This document shows, in pieces, positions 8,804 through 16,707 of a stretch of 64,000 nt of DNA. Position 1 is the stretch's first letter; each line of letters starts with the position of its first letter. The notes under the pieces are model-generated. The model made no database searches and had not been told where the DNA came from. It saw only the letters and a program-made list of their open reading frames with translations. Both the position numbers and the translations under genes were made by a program. This DNA comes from Roseburia sp. (GTDB taxonomy: Bacteria; Bacillota; Clostridia; Lachnospirales; Lachnospiraceae): assembly GCA_003483745.1 (NCBI GenBank), contig DMYD01000013.1:37082-101081 (forward strand). Reading direction: 5' to 3'.

Positions 8804-9616
8804 TTACTGTAACAGAGATAATACACCCTGAGTAGACTGGTTAGCCTGAGCAAGCATAGACTGTCCTGCCTGAGCAAGGATATTGTTCTTGCTGTAAGTA
8901 ACCATCTCTTCAGCCATATCTGTATCACGGATACGAGACTCTGCAGACTGAGTATTCTCAGAAATGTTGTCAAGGTTAGCAATAGTGTGCTCTAAACGAT
9001 TCTGTAATGCACCTAAGTAAGAACGCTGCTCAGATACCATACTAATTGCTTTCTGAGCTGCAGACATTGCTTTACCAGCAGTTGTGAAGCTTGTTACTGC
9101 TAATTTATCAACACCAAGTGCAGTTGCACTCATATTGTCAATGCTGACAGTAATCTTCTGTCCGCATAAAGAACCAACCTGAAGATTCTTTGTTGCGAAT
9201 TTACCGTCTAATAAGTTCATGGTGTTGAACTGAGTAGTAGAACGGATTCTGCTGATCTCAGATGCTAACTGATCAACCTCAGACTGAATAGCATTTCTAT
9301 CAGCTGTTGTATTGGTATCGTTTGCTGCCTGAGTAGCTAACTCATTCATACGCTGTAAAATAGAGTGAGTCTCATTTAATGCACCCTCAGCAACCTGGAT
9401 TAAAGAAACACCGTCCTGAGCGTTGTCAGAAGCTTTGTTTAATCCACGGATCTGGCTTCTCATTTTCTCAGAAATTGTTAAACCAGCAGCGTCATCACCT
9501 GCACGGTTGATTCTGTAACCAGAAGATAATTTCTCAGAAGATTTTGCCTGAGCTCCTGTTGTGATACCTAACTGTCTGTTAGCGTTCATAGCTGTAAGAT
9601 TGTGCTGTACTACCAT
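8804..9616 (-). CDS. fliC: Flagellin
   Basis: A 270-residue flagellin with the conserved N-terminal D0/D1 helices (VVQHNLTAMNANRQLGIT, SSGYRINRAGDDAAGLTISE, NELATQAANDTNT) and C-terminal D1/D0 (LGALQNRLEHTIANLDNISE, ESRIRDTDMAEEMV, ending QGVLSLLQ). There is almost no D2/D3 domain, so this is a minimal flagellin whose exposed surface is small. Glycosylation by the neighbouring Maf system would be the main surface decoration. The ATG is preceded by GGAGGAAATGAATT. Expression should depend on the sigma-28-type promoter at 9766-9792 and on CsrA acting at the leader (see 9617-9760). Confidence 0.96.
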   Translation of the reverse strand: MVVQHNLTAMNANRQLGITTGAQAKSSEKLSSGYRINRAGDDAAGLTISEKMRSQIRGLNKASDNAQDGVSLIQVAEGALNETHSILQRMNELATQAANDTNTTADRNAIQSEVDQLASEISRIRSTTQFNTMNLLDGKFATKNLQVGSLCGQKITVSIDNMSATALGVDKLAVTSFTTAGKAMSAAQKAISMVSEQRSYLGALQNRLEHTIANLDNISENTQSAESRIRDTDMAEEMVTYSKNNILAQAGQSMLAQANQSTQGVLSLLQ

Positions 9617-9760
9617 AATTCATTTCCTCCTTGAATTTACTGCGGCTTCCATGCCGCATCGTCTAAATTTTGCAGTTTTCCTTCCCGGCCGTACGCTCCA
9701 TTCTGTTCCACTGCCAAGTAACTTTTTCAAGTAATGTTCATCATCACTTTGTTTACTTGT
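9617..9760 (-). promoter_or_regulatory. Flagellin mRNA leader with candidate CsrA sites
   Basis: The roughly 140-nt leader contains at least five GGA motifs. One lies in the six-base loop AUGGAA of a hairpin with a 6-bp GC-rich stem (9641-9658); another overlaps the Shine-Dalgarno sequence (AAGGAGGAAAUG, 9621-9632). This two-site layout is the one known for CsrA on hag mRNA in Bacillus subtilis, where FliW, freed when flagellin is secreted, inhibits CsrA. Both csrA and fliW lie 5 kb away on the same strand. A second possible stem (GCAGU...ACUGC) further upstream would bring more GGA motifs together. Confidence 0.7.
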
Positions 9761-9765
9761 ATTAT

Positions 9766-9792
9766 ATATCGGATGTTCATCCCGATACTTTA
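9766..9792 (-). promoter_or_regulatory. Sigma-28 promoter of flagellin
   Basis: On the minus strand TAAA (9789-9792), exactly 15 bp, then TCCGATAT (9766-9773). This matches the sigma-D/FliA pattern TAAA-N15-GCCGATAT at 11 of 12 positions. Confidence 0.9.
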
Positions 9793-9826
9793 TAGTAAAA
9801 AAGAAATTTTTTTCTTTTTTCTATCT

Positions 9827-10306
9827 TTATTTCTTCTTGTCCGTAAACACCGGCTCGCCATAGTTTGTCTTCATCATATTTTTATAATACTGATTTACAA
9901 CACGCTGACTCTTGCGGACTTCTCTGACCTGTTTATGTACAGATGCAAATTTTTTTGTCATTAAATCTTTATTGCGTGTTTCCTGTACCTGTATGGTTGC
10001 ACTTTTACTGGTTAATTTACGGATATAATCCTGCATCTGCGCTATTTCATCACGATAAAGATCCTGATGATTCTTCAAGTCATCTTTTACCCGGTCAAAT
10101 AGTTCCTGGAAACCATCATCCAACAGATCCAGCTGTTCGATCTGCTTTGACTTTTCCTCTACTGTCTTATCAAAATCATCCGGATCTAATGCCGGATTTT
10201 CCAATTCTTCGCTCTGCCTGATATTTAATTCCATTATAGTGTCTAAAATTTCGCTTTTTTTCTTCAAGCTCTGTATCATAACCGGAATATATTGATTCTT
10301 CTCCAT
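9827..10306 (-). CDS. FliT-like flagellar chaperone (putative)
   Basis: A 159-residue, highly charged, coiled-coil protein directly downstream of fliS (14-nt gap). In many flagellar loci fliD-fliS is followed by the FliD chaperone gene fliT, and size, helicity and position fit. There is no decisive sequence signature, and FliT proteins diverge strongly. It ends just before the flagellin promoter. It could also be a FlgN-type chaperone, although a better FlgN candidate lies at 20392. Confidence 0.6.
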   Translation of the reverse strand: MEKNQYIPVMIQSLKKKSEILDTIMELNIRQSEELENPALDPDDFDKTVEEKSKQIEQLDLLDDGFQELFDRVKDDLKNHQDLYRDEIAQMQDYIRKLTSKSATIQVQETRNKDLMTKKFASVHKQVREVRKSQRVVNQYYKNMMKTNYGEPVFTDKKK

Positions 10307-10319
10307 ATTCTCTGTACCC

Positions 10320-10700
10320 TTACTGCTGCGTATGTGCCAGTTTCATAACTTCTTTCCAAGTATCGCGCATAGTACGCAAGTGTTTCAGCACTTCTTCCAT
10401 GATCTCTTTATCTTTTTTCATGTTTGCATCACGTAAACGAACCATCAGATAATTATATACCTCATCAAAGTCTTTTGCCACCGGATATTTATGATTTAAT
10501 GTACTCTGGAACTCTTCTATAATGTGCTCTACTTTCATAATATTGTCATGTGCTTTTTGAATATCTTTTGCTTCGATCGCTTCAATCGCGATATTTGCAA
10601 ACTTTATCGCTCCCTCATAAAGCATCAGCGTCAGTTCCGCCGGTGATGCAGTCATAACTTTGTTGTTTGCATACGCTGCGTATCCTTTGTTAGCCAGCAT
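10320..10700 (-). CDS. fliS: Flagellin chaperone FliS
   Basis: A 126-residue FliS with the usual features: YAAYANNKVMTASPAELTLM at the N-terminus, LMLYEGAIKFANIAIEAIE in helix 2, then HIIEEFQSTLNHKYPVAKDF and YNYLMVRLRDANMKKD. FliS binds the flagellin C-terminus in the cytosol and delivers it to the export gate; in FliW-containing bacteria it also competes for flagellin. It is third in the flaG-fliD-fliS-fliT-like unit. The gap to fliD holds a 34-bp palindrome. Confidence 0.95.
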   Translation of the reverse strand: MLANKGYAAYANNKVMTASPAELTLMLYEGAIKFANIAIEAIEAKDIQKAHDNIMKVEHIIEEFQSTLNHKYPVAKDFDEVYNYLMVRLRDANMKKDKEIMEEVLKHLRTMRDTWKEVMKLAHTQQ

Positions 10701-10754
10701 AAATCATTTCCTCCATGTGTTATATAATTTTAAACATAATTTTCTTTATGCCAC

Positions 10755-10788
10755 AAATATCTGTCCCACATATGTGGGGCAGATATTT
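10755..10788. repeat. 34-bp palindrome between fliD and fliS
   Basis: AAATATCTG, one base, CCCACAT directly abuts ATGTGGG, one base, CAGATATTT: 16 of 17 paired positions with no loop. There is no strong T run on the fliS-proximal side, so it is a weak terminator candidate; it may be a processing or stability stem between the rod-cap gene and its chaperone, or a protein-binding dyad. Confidence 0.7.
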
Positions 10789-10837
10789 AAATTTTATCAC
10801 TCTCTTTTTTATTTTACCACCATTTTCAGCAATTTTA

Positions 10838-13582
10838 TCAGCCTCCGAACAGGTTGGATAACGAAGATGTCTGGCTCTGTAATTTAGACAATGCCGTCTC
10901 CATTGCAGAGAACTTCTTGTAATATGCGTCCTCCTGATCCTGCAGTTTCTGCTCCCACTTTTTGATCGTGGTAGTGTAATCACTGTATTCGGATGCCATC
11001 TCTTTATCATTGTATACTTTATAAATACTGCTTAAAGTTGAAGATTTCATCTTCGTTCCAATTGCATCATATAAATTGGTCGTAAGCTGCTGCATAAAGG
11101 AAACGACCGTATCCGGATCAGAGTTGATCATCGCCATCAGCTTATCTTCGTTTCCGGAAGTTGCTGTATCGTCCTCATCACCGTCAATATGATATGCATT
11201 CTGTTGGTTCTCCGGTGCATTCAAGAAACCTAGTGTCTTGATTCCAAAACTTGACAGATAATATTTCTTGCCATCAATCGTAACCGGCTGACTCATGGCA
11301 TTCGTCATCAGATTCATGACACTTTCCAGGCTGTCATCGCGGCGAAGCAATGAAGATTTAATTTTCTCTTCCCACTTCTCAACTTCTGAATCAGACATTG
11401 CACTCTTTTCATCATCTGTCAAGGGCTCATATCCCTTTGCCGTATCTGCGTTGTAAAGTGATGTCATTTCGTTGATCAGAGAATTGTACTGTGTCAGGAA
11501 ACTCTTGATCTTGTCATAAATCGCCTGTGTATCGGTCGCAGTTGTGACAGTGATCGCATTGGTATCCCCATCTCCGGTTGCCTGCATTGCAGTAATGGAA
11601 AGTCCGTTGATAGAGTAGGTATTGAGCGAACTGGTGTATGTAATGCCGTTTAACTTAATTTCAGAATCACAGCCGTCAATCTTCTTAGCACCTGAGTTTG
11701 TTAATGTAGAACTCTGATCAAGGATCCTCTGTGAATCCTGTACTTTGTTTACAAATGCAGCCAAAGCTGTTGTATAATCCGATGAAGTCGAATCCATCGC
11801 AGCCAGATCTGCAAGTACCGAATTGTCATCCATTTTTTTCTGTGCAGTAGTCATAGCAGTCTGATTCTCGGTAATTTTCTCTGCATACTTGTTAGTTACC
11901 TCTGTAACTGCACTTGCACCGCCACTCTGATATGCCTGCTGGATGGAAGAGATAATATTCTTTTTTGAATATGTATCAGTGTCATCCAAAGAATCCTCAG
12001 CACTCTCATATACATTAACCTTCTCAATATTAGAGGTCAATTTGGAAATAACGTCATCGGTAAGTGTATCCTTATGATCCTCCCTGAACCTGCTCAGTAG
12101 ATCTGCTGCACGGGTTGTATCAGACAATGCTGTATTTCCATGACTGTAAGTTGTCTTAACTTCTTTTTTCTGATCTTCTGTAACTGTCGCTGTTCTTCCA
12201 TTGCTAACCGCATTGCCATCGCTGTCGATTTCTGTAAACGTATTGTTTTCCAGCTTATAAGTTTTTCCATCGGATCCGGTATAGTTTCCTTTTTCATTTG
12301 ACCTATAAACAATGCCATCATTATCTGTGTATTCCGTGTATCCTTTTTGTGCTACATCAGCCTGATAATAATTCGTTGTCTCATTTTTCATGGCAATTTT
12401 GGCTTCCTGTCCATCCGGAGCAGTGTAAACATAATATTCATTGCCGTCACTGTCCTTCTCACCGGTTGCCTTATAAACCAGACCTGCACCTGAATCTACA
12501 TAGTTGCCATCTGCATTTTTAGTATAAATGTTGTTATGATCATCTTTTGCTGTCGTGATCGCCTGAATGTATTTTTTATCATTTCCACTTCCGTACTCAT
12601 AAATAGTACTTCCATCATCCAAAGTCGTTGATTTGGTGTATACATTTCCAGACGCATCCATCACAGAATTCACTCTCTGTGTTGCGCTCATTCCAAGTAA
12701 TGTGGTAAGTTTCTTCTGCTCATCTGTAGTTAAGCCACTATTTTTTAATGCATCCTGCATTTCAGAATATGCTGTCGCATATCCATACGCAGATGTAAGA
12801 TTTGCATTCTGTGCAGACGCCTTCTCATATGCAGTTTTCGCATCCTTGTAGTCCTTAATTGCAGTTGTAACCTTGCTTTTCAGCTGAGTTTCATTTGCAT
12901 CATAGTACTGTGTATAAGACTTGTATGTTGCATTTGTTGCATCAGAGCCAACACTCAGTCCTAACTGATACAGCGCTCTTGCACCTTCTGTATTTCCACC
13001 GGTCAGGGTAAAATCGTTATCTTTTCCGGTATCCTTTGAGCTAATGAAGATACGATGATTTGTTGCATCATAGTTTGCACTGACACCGGCATCTTTTAAT
13101 GATGCAATCACATCACCAACGGTTGATCCCTGTGTCAATGTAATCTCTTTTGTTGTACCATCACCCTTTGTCAGATTGATCTTTGCATCTCCACCTGTAT
13201 AACCTAGTTCAGCAAGTGTTGTGGATGTCGTCGTCTTGCTTGAAAGCTGTGCTCCGGTCAGATAACCTGCCTGTGCAACTTTAATAATGTTTAACTGCTG
13301 TGTTCCGGTCGGTGCATTATTTCCTGCCTTTACCGTTGCTTTGGTAGAATCGGAAACAGTTGTTGATTTTAAATTATATGCGGTAGATAATTTCATGTTG
13401 CCGACGCTGCTGTAAAGACTGTAAATCTTCGTATTCAGTGTTTTCCACGCATCCTGTTTCCAGGATAATTTTGTCTGTGCCTTTTTGTATTTATTCGTCT
13501 TATAGTTGTATGAAGATACCAGAGCTGAAATGATAGCTTCTGTATCAAGACCTGATGTCAGACCGGTAATTCTGATTGGCAT
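10838..13582 (-). CDS. fliD: Flagellar filament cap protein FliD, enlarged
   Basis: A 914-residue FliD, about twice the common size. The N-terminus (RITGLTSGLDTEAIISALVS) and C-terminus (FGIKTLGFL, a domain with VVSFMQQLTTNLYDAIGT, then the coiled coil with KKWEQKLQDQEDAYYKKFSAME) are typical. The extra length is a middle insertion, about residues 220-560. Within about 310-460 it contains tyrosine-rich degenerate repeats of the form DGN.Y.. and DG..YK. (for example DASGNVYTKS, DSDGNEYYVYTAPDG, TGSDGKTYKLENN). The insertion is probably exposed at the filament tip. The gene is co-oriented with flaG upstream and fliS downstream. Confidence 0.93.
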   Translation of the reverse strand: MPIRITGLTSGLDTEAIISALVSSYNYKTNKYKKAQTKLSWKQDAWKTLNTKIYSLYSSVGNMKLSTAYNLKSTTVSDSTKATVKAGNNAPTGTQQLNIIKVAQAGYLTGAQLSSKTTTSTTLAELGYTGGDAKINLTKGDGTTKEITLTQGSTVGDVIASLKDAGVSANYDATNHRIFISSKDTGKDNDFTLTGGNTEGARALYQLGLSVGSDATNATYKSYTQYYDANETQLKSKVTTAIKDYKDAKTAYEKASAQNANLTSAYGYATAYSEMQDALKNSGLTTDEQKKLTTLLGMSATQRVNSVMDASGNVYTKSTTLDDGSTIYEYGSGNDKKYIQAITTAKDDHNNIYTKNADGNYVDSGAGLVYKATGEKDSDGNEYYVYTAPDGQEAKIAMKNETTNYYQADVAQKGYTEYTDNDGIVYRSNEKGNYTGSDGKTYKLENNTFTEIDSDGNAVSNGRTATVTEDQKKEVKTTYSHGNTALSDTTRAADLLSRFREDHKDTLTDDVISKLTSNIEKVNVYESAEDSLDDTDTYSKKNIISSIQQAYQSGGASAVTEVTNKYAEKITENQTAMTTAQKKMDDNSVLADLAAMDSTSSDYTTALAAFVNKVQDSQRILDQSSTLTNSGAKKIDGCDSEIKLNGITYTSSLNTYSINGLSITAMQATGDGDTNAITVTTATDTQAIYDKIKSFLTQYNSLINEMTSLYNADTAKGYEPLTDDEKSAMSDSEVEKWEEKIKSSLLRRDDSLESVMNLMTNAMSQPVTIDGKKYYLSSFGIKTLGFLNAPENQQNAYHIDGDEDDTATSGNEDKLMAMINSDPDTVVSFMQQLTTNLYDAIGTKMKSSTLSSIYKVYNDKEMASEYSDYTTTIKKWEQKLQDQEDAYYKKFSAMETALSKLQSQTSSLSNLFGG

Positions 13583-13656
13583 ATTATCACTCCTATCTGA
13601 TGAAAATTTTCATCTGTTATTGTGTATACTCTATAGACAGTCCGTGCTGTCTTTGT

Positions 13657-14103
13657 TTACAATTTCTCGTCCACTAAAAGTCCTGCGACTTCCCAGACCT
13701 TTGCAATCATGTCAAGTGTTTTCTCCGGTGGATATTCCTTTAAGACTTCTTTCGTGTCCTTGTCCACAATCTTGATCATAACGCGGTTCGTGGCATCGTG
13801 GATGCCAAAGACTGCTTCCGAATTGTGTGCTTTCTTATTAATTTCTTCTACAGCTTTCCGGATCTGGGTGTTATTTCCTGCGCCGACAAGTGTTTCCGGC
13901 TCATCATCCTTGTCTTTTCCTGCATCCATACCTGTCTTTGTATCTGCACTGTTTTTTATTTCCGTCTTCCATGGAGTCGTAATATTCTCCACTGACTGTG
14001 ACACGCCGTTACCGCCTGCTGCGTTACTGCTGCCAGACGTAGCTGCCTCTACGGATTTGCCGTAAGATGCTGCCGATGTTTCCTGTATCCGTTGAACTCC
14101 CAT
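13657..14103 (-). CDS. flaG: FlaG family protein
   Basis: A 148-residue protein. The C-terminal half (RKAVEEINKKA, FGIHDATNRVMIKIVDKDTKEVLKEYPPEKTLDMIAKVWEVAG, split here only for description) is the FlaG domain; the N-terminal half is low-complexity Ser/Ala/Asn. FlaG proteins influence filament length and are usually upstream of fliD, as here. ATG at 14103 is chosen because GGAGGTCAGGATC precedes it; a longer frame to 14133 lacks a site. It is the first gene after the sigma-28-type promoter at 14228-14254. Confidence 0.88.
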   Translation of the reverse strand: MGVQRIQETSAASYGKSVEAATSGSSNAAGGNGVSQSVENITTPWKTEIKNSADTKTGMDAGKDKDDEPETLVGAGNNTQIRKAVEEINKKAHNSEAVFGIHDATNRVMIKIVDKDTKEVLKEYPPEKTLDMIAKVWEVAGLLVDEKL

Positions 14104-14227
14104 GATCCTGACCTCCGTTTCCATGGTATCCACAACTTCTTTCTGCTGTGTTTCACACTTCCCTGTGTCTATCTGTGCATGCCGGCTATATTACAACCCG
14201 TATGCTAACTTACTTAATCTGTGTTTT

Positions 14228-14254
14228 ATATCGGTTTCTTTGCGCATAAAATTA
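14228..14254 (-). promoter_or_regulatory. Sigma-28 promoter of flaG-fliD-fliS
   Basis: On the minus strand TAAT (14251-14254), 15 bp, ACCGATAT (14228-14235). It has the same spacing as the flagellin and flgM promoters. Its -35 overlaps by one base the 3' arm of the hairpin that ends the upstream flgM-csrA unit. Confidence 0.82.
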
Positions 14255-14339
14255 ATACCGGAGCCGCATTTTTCTGCCTGTATAATAGAATGCACGCTCC
14301 GAGGTCATTCTATTATTGTGAATTATGTGCTCCGGTATT
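14254..14339 (-). terminator. Nested hairpin after csrA, includes dispersed repeat copy A
   Basis: An outer 11-bp perfect stem (14254-14264 with 14329-14339, AATACCGGAGC) encloses an inner 11-bp stem (14282-14292 with 14306-14316, ATAATAGAATG). The structure starts 2 nt after the csrA stop and is followed by AATTTTA on the transcribed strand, so it probably ends the flgM-csrA transcript. The inner stem with its 13-nt loop is one of three copies of a dispersed element (others at 20353 and 39341). Confidence 0.72.
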
Positions 14340-14341
14340 TT

Positions 14342-14557
14342 TTAGAGCAGATCTTTTAAGGATGCGATCGCATCAATATTGAGAGCTGCCTTATTTTCAT
14401 TCTGAATCTGAAGATATACTTCTTTGCGGTATATCGGCACTTCTTTCGGCGCAGATATACCGATTTTTACCTGATCTCCGCGGATCTCAAGCACTGTGAT
14501 CTCGATATTGTTATTTACCACCAGAGACTCACCTTTTTTTCGTGTCAATGCCAGCAT
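14342..14557 (-). CDS. csrA: Carbon storage/flagellin translational regulator CsrA
   Basis: A 71-residue CsrA: MLALTRKKGESLVVNNNIEI, then ITVLEIRGDQVKIGISAPKE and VPIYRKEVYLQI. The RNA-binding Arg in the beta-5 strand region and the L4/R6 motif are conserved. In FliW-containing bacteria CsrA is dedicated largely to repressing flagellin translation. It lies 2 nt after fliW (translational coupling) and ends the flgM operon. Its likely target leader is at 9617-9760. Confidence 0.96.
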   Translation of the reverse strand: MLALTRKKGESLVVNNNIEITVLEIRGDQVKIGISAPKEVPIYRKEVYLQIQNENKAALNIDAIASLKDLL

Positions 14558-14559
14558 TT

Positions 14560-15021
14560 TTATTCCTCTGCTTTCTTTCTGCCTTTTACGGCTTCATATA
14601 CATTAAACTTGATTGGATAATCATCTTCCGCAATCACCTGACAGCCTTTTCTGGTGTCTGTATTGATCACCAAAGGTGCCTTTAAATTGACAGTCGTATC
14701 TTTCTTATCCGCCGCTGCTGTCAGCGTTACAAGTATGTAGGTGTTATCCTCTGTAAGATCTCCAAGCGGGATCAGCATCTCATCACTGACTGATGGTGCA
14801 TAATCCGGTTTCAGTTCATTTGGATGCATGACCGGAAATGCAACTTCCGGTTCATCCATGGACTGAAACCACATGATCGAGGATGGTGTTCTTTCTTTTT
14901 CCTTGTCAAAAATCAGTGTAAATTTTCTCAGATCCGGAAATCCGATCATCCCATTCTCTAAAGTGATGATCTTCTCCTCATCAATATCTATCTCCCCAAA
15001 AAGCCTTGTGTTCGCTTTCAT
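14560..15021 (-). CDS. fliW: Flagellar assembly factor FliW
   Basis: A 153-residue FliW with FGEIDIDEEKIITLENGMIGFP at the start (first 20 residues typical), FTLIFDKE, WFQSMDEPEVAFPV and the C-terminal PLVINTDTRKGCQVI. FliW binds either flagellin or CsrA and thereby couples flagellin translation to secretion. It is located between flgL and csrA, the standard Gram-positive arrangement. The ribosome site is AGGAGGAAAAGGG. Confidence 0.95.
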   Translation of the reverse strand: MKANTRLFGEIDIDEEKIITLENGMIGFPDLRKFTLIFDKEKERTPSSIMWFQSMDEPEVAFPVMHPNELKPDYAPSVSDEMLIPLGDLTEDNTYILVTLTAAADKKDTTVNLKAPLVINTDTRKGCQVIAEDDYPIKFNVYEAVKGRKKAEE

Positions 15022-15093
15022 TCCCTTTTCCTCCTGATGCAGATCACGATACGCATTCTAAAAATAGTGCTGTCATTTTGCTGTTAATCCATT

Positions 15094-16680
15094 TTACAGA
15101 TAGCTGAGCAATGTCACCTGATTTACTTTTGAAGCTGCCTGCAGTGATGACTGATAAGCAGTGTATGCCGCTGTATACTCCAGAATGATATCTGAAAGTT
15201 CTCGGTCTTCATTCTTGGACTTTAACTCTTCCATCGTTTCCTGCTCATTTGACATACGGTTTTTCGTCAGTGCAAGGCTCTGTCCTTTGCTTCCGACATC
15301 TGTTAATGCAAGATTAACTTTCTGCAGATAAGTATCGCAGTTTCCAATGTAGCTGTTATAGAGCTTTTGCATATTATCATTGGCATAGTCGCGCTCTTTT
15401 TTGGCTGCTGCAATCCACTCTTCCAAGCTTGCCTGGCAGTCATCCGAAGAATATTCCTGCATTTTCTTCATAGCTTCCAGATCTGTGACTTTCTGTTCTG
15501 CGTCAAGTGAACGCTGTACTGCATCGATCAGCTCATCGACATCTCTGCTGAGTCCATGATCAAACACATTTGACGCCTCTGTATTGACGGTAAGTGTCTG
15601 GTTTGCAGCCACTACATAATCAATATCCTGGTAAATCTGATTGCCATTTTTATCATACTTTTCATATTTTAACGGATTATTTTTATCTGTGATATTCGTA
15701 CAGTTATAATAATATTCCGGACGGAGTTCTCCATTTGTAAATCCCGTCTTTGTATAGGAAATATCAAGAGATGCTTTATTGGTGGAAAGTGTATCTGCAG
15801 CTGATTTGCTGAATACCATTTCTCCGGTATCGCGGATCAGCACTGCCTCCCCATCTGCAATGTCATAGGACTTCGGCGTAGCTGTTGATGCCGCAAGCCA
15901 TTTGTCATAGGAATCATATACGGTCACATTCATATTCCCGGTCTGCTTTGTTCCTGCTGCATCCGTATAATGATAACTAACCGCTGTCTTTGCTCCATTT
16001 GCAGATATCTTATTTGTCGTTCCTGTCGCATCCGTGGTATCCAGGCTGTCAATTCCATCATATCCAAGACGAATTCTATTGTAAGCCGCCTGGGTTGGAG
16101 AAGCGATCTTCGTTTTGTCCTTCACATCCGTCTGATTTCCCGGAACGATAACATCATTTCCATAATATCTGTGTTCCTGCAGATCAGAATATGACATATT
16201 CTGGGTGATCTCATATGCTGTCTTTTGTTCGTCTTCCGTAAATGTCAGTTTTTTATTTGTGCGGTATCCGGTAAATACCGTTCTGCCCGCATAATCCGCA
16301 TTTCCTTCTGAATATACTTTATCACGCAGTTTTTCCAACTGTGTCAGGATCGTCTTTCTGTTGTCTATTGTAAGAGAATCCTGTGCGCCATATTCACACT
16401 GGGTACGGATCGTCTTGATAACGTCCTGCATACTGGAGATTGCAGTCTCTGTCACAGAAAGCCACGATTCTGCATCCGGAATATTTTTTTCATAGTACTG
16501 GTCGATCTCACTTAATGTGCTGCGCAGACGGAGTGCACGGATCGCCGTTACCGGATCATCGGAAGGACGCTGTATTTTTTTCTGGCTGGTCATCTGATTG
16601 TTCAGTGTGTCCACATTTCCTTTATTTCCATTGATATTAATGGATGTATTATGCAATATGATATTATTTGTAATACGCAT
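15094..16680 (-). CDS. flgL: Hook-filament junction protein FlgL (HAP3)
   Basis: A 528-residue HAP3. The flagellin-like N-terminus (MRITNNIILHNTSININGN, RPSDDPVTAIRALRLRS) and C-terminus (ELSDIILEYTAAYTAYQSSL, ending VTLLSYL) form the D0/D1 coiled coils; the centre is an enlarged surface domain. Two in-frame ATGs are 6 nt apart: AGGAGG is 8 nt before the second (16680) but only 2 nt before the first (16686), so 16680 is preferred. It follows two flgK genes and precedes fliW. Confidence 0.93.
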   Translation of the reverse strand: MRITNNIILHNTSININGNKGNVDTLNNQMTSQKKIQRPSDDPVTAIRALRLRSTLSEIDQYYEKNIPDAESWLSVTETAISSMQDVIKTIRTQCEYGAQDSLTIDNRKTILTQLEKLRDKVYSEGNADYAGRTVFTGYRTNKKLTFTEDEQKTAYEITQNMSYSDLQEHRYYGNDVIVPGNQTDVKDKTKIASPTQAAYNRIRLGYDGIDSLDTTDATGTTNKISANGAKTAVSYHYTDAAGTKQTGNMNVTVYDSYDKWLAASTATPKSYDIADGEAVLIRDTGEMVFSKSAADTLSTNKASLDISYTKTGFTNGELRPEYYYNCTNITDKNNPLKYEKYDKNGNQIYQDIDYVVAANQTLTVNTEASNVFDHGLSRDVDELIDAVQRSLDAEQKVTDLEAMKKMQEYSSDDCQASLEEWIAAAKKERDYANDNMQKLYNSYIGNCDTYLQKVNLALTDVGSKGQSLALTKNRMSNEQETMEELKSKNEDRELSDIILEYTAAYTAYQSSLQAASKVNQVTLLSYL

Positions 16681-16707
16681 TGCCATTTCCTCCTGTTATA
16701 AATCCGT

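Noticed and set aside
14431..14454. Perfect GCCGATAT sigma-28-like -10 on the minus strand inside csrA
   Set aside because: There is no TAAA-like box 15 bp upstream (GATA position fails) and it lies inside a coding region.
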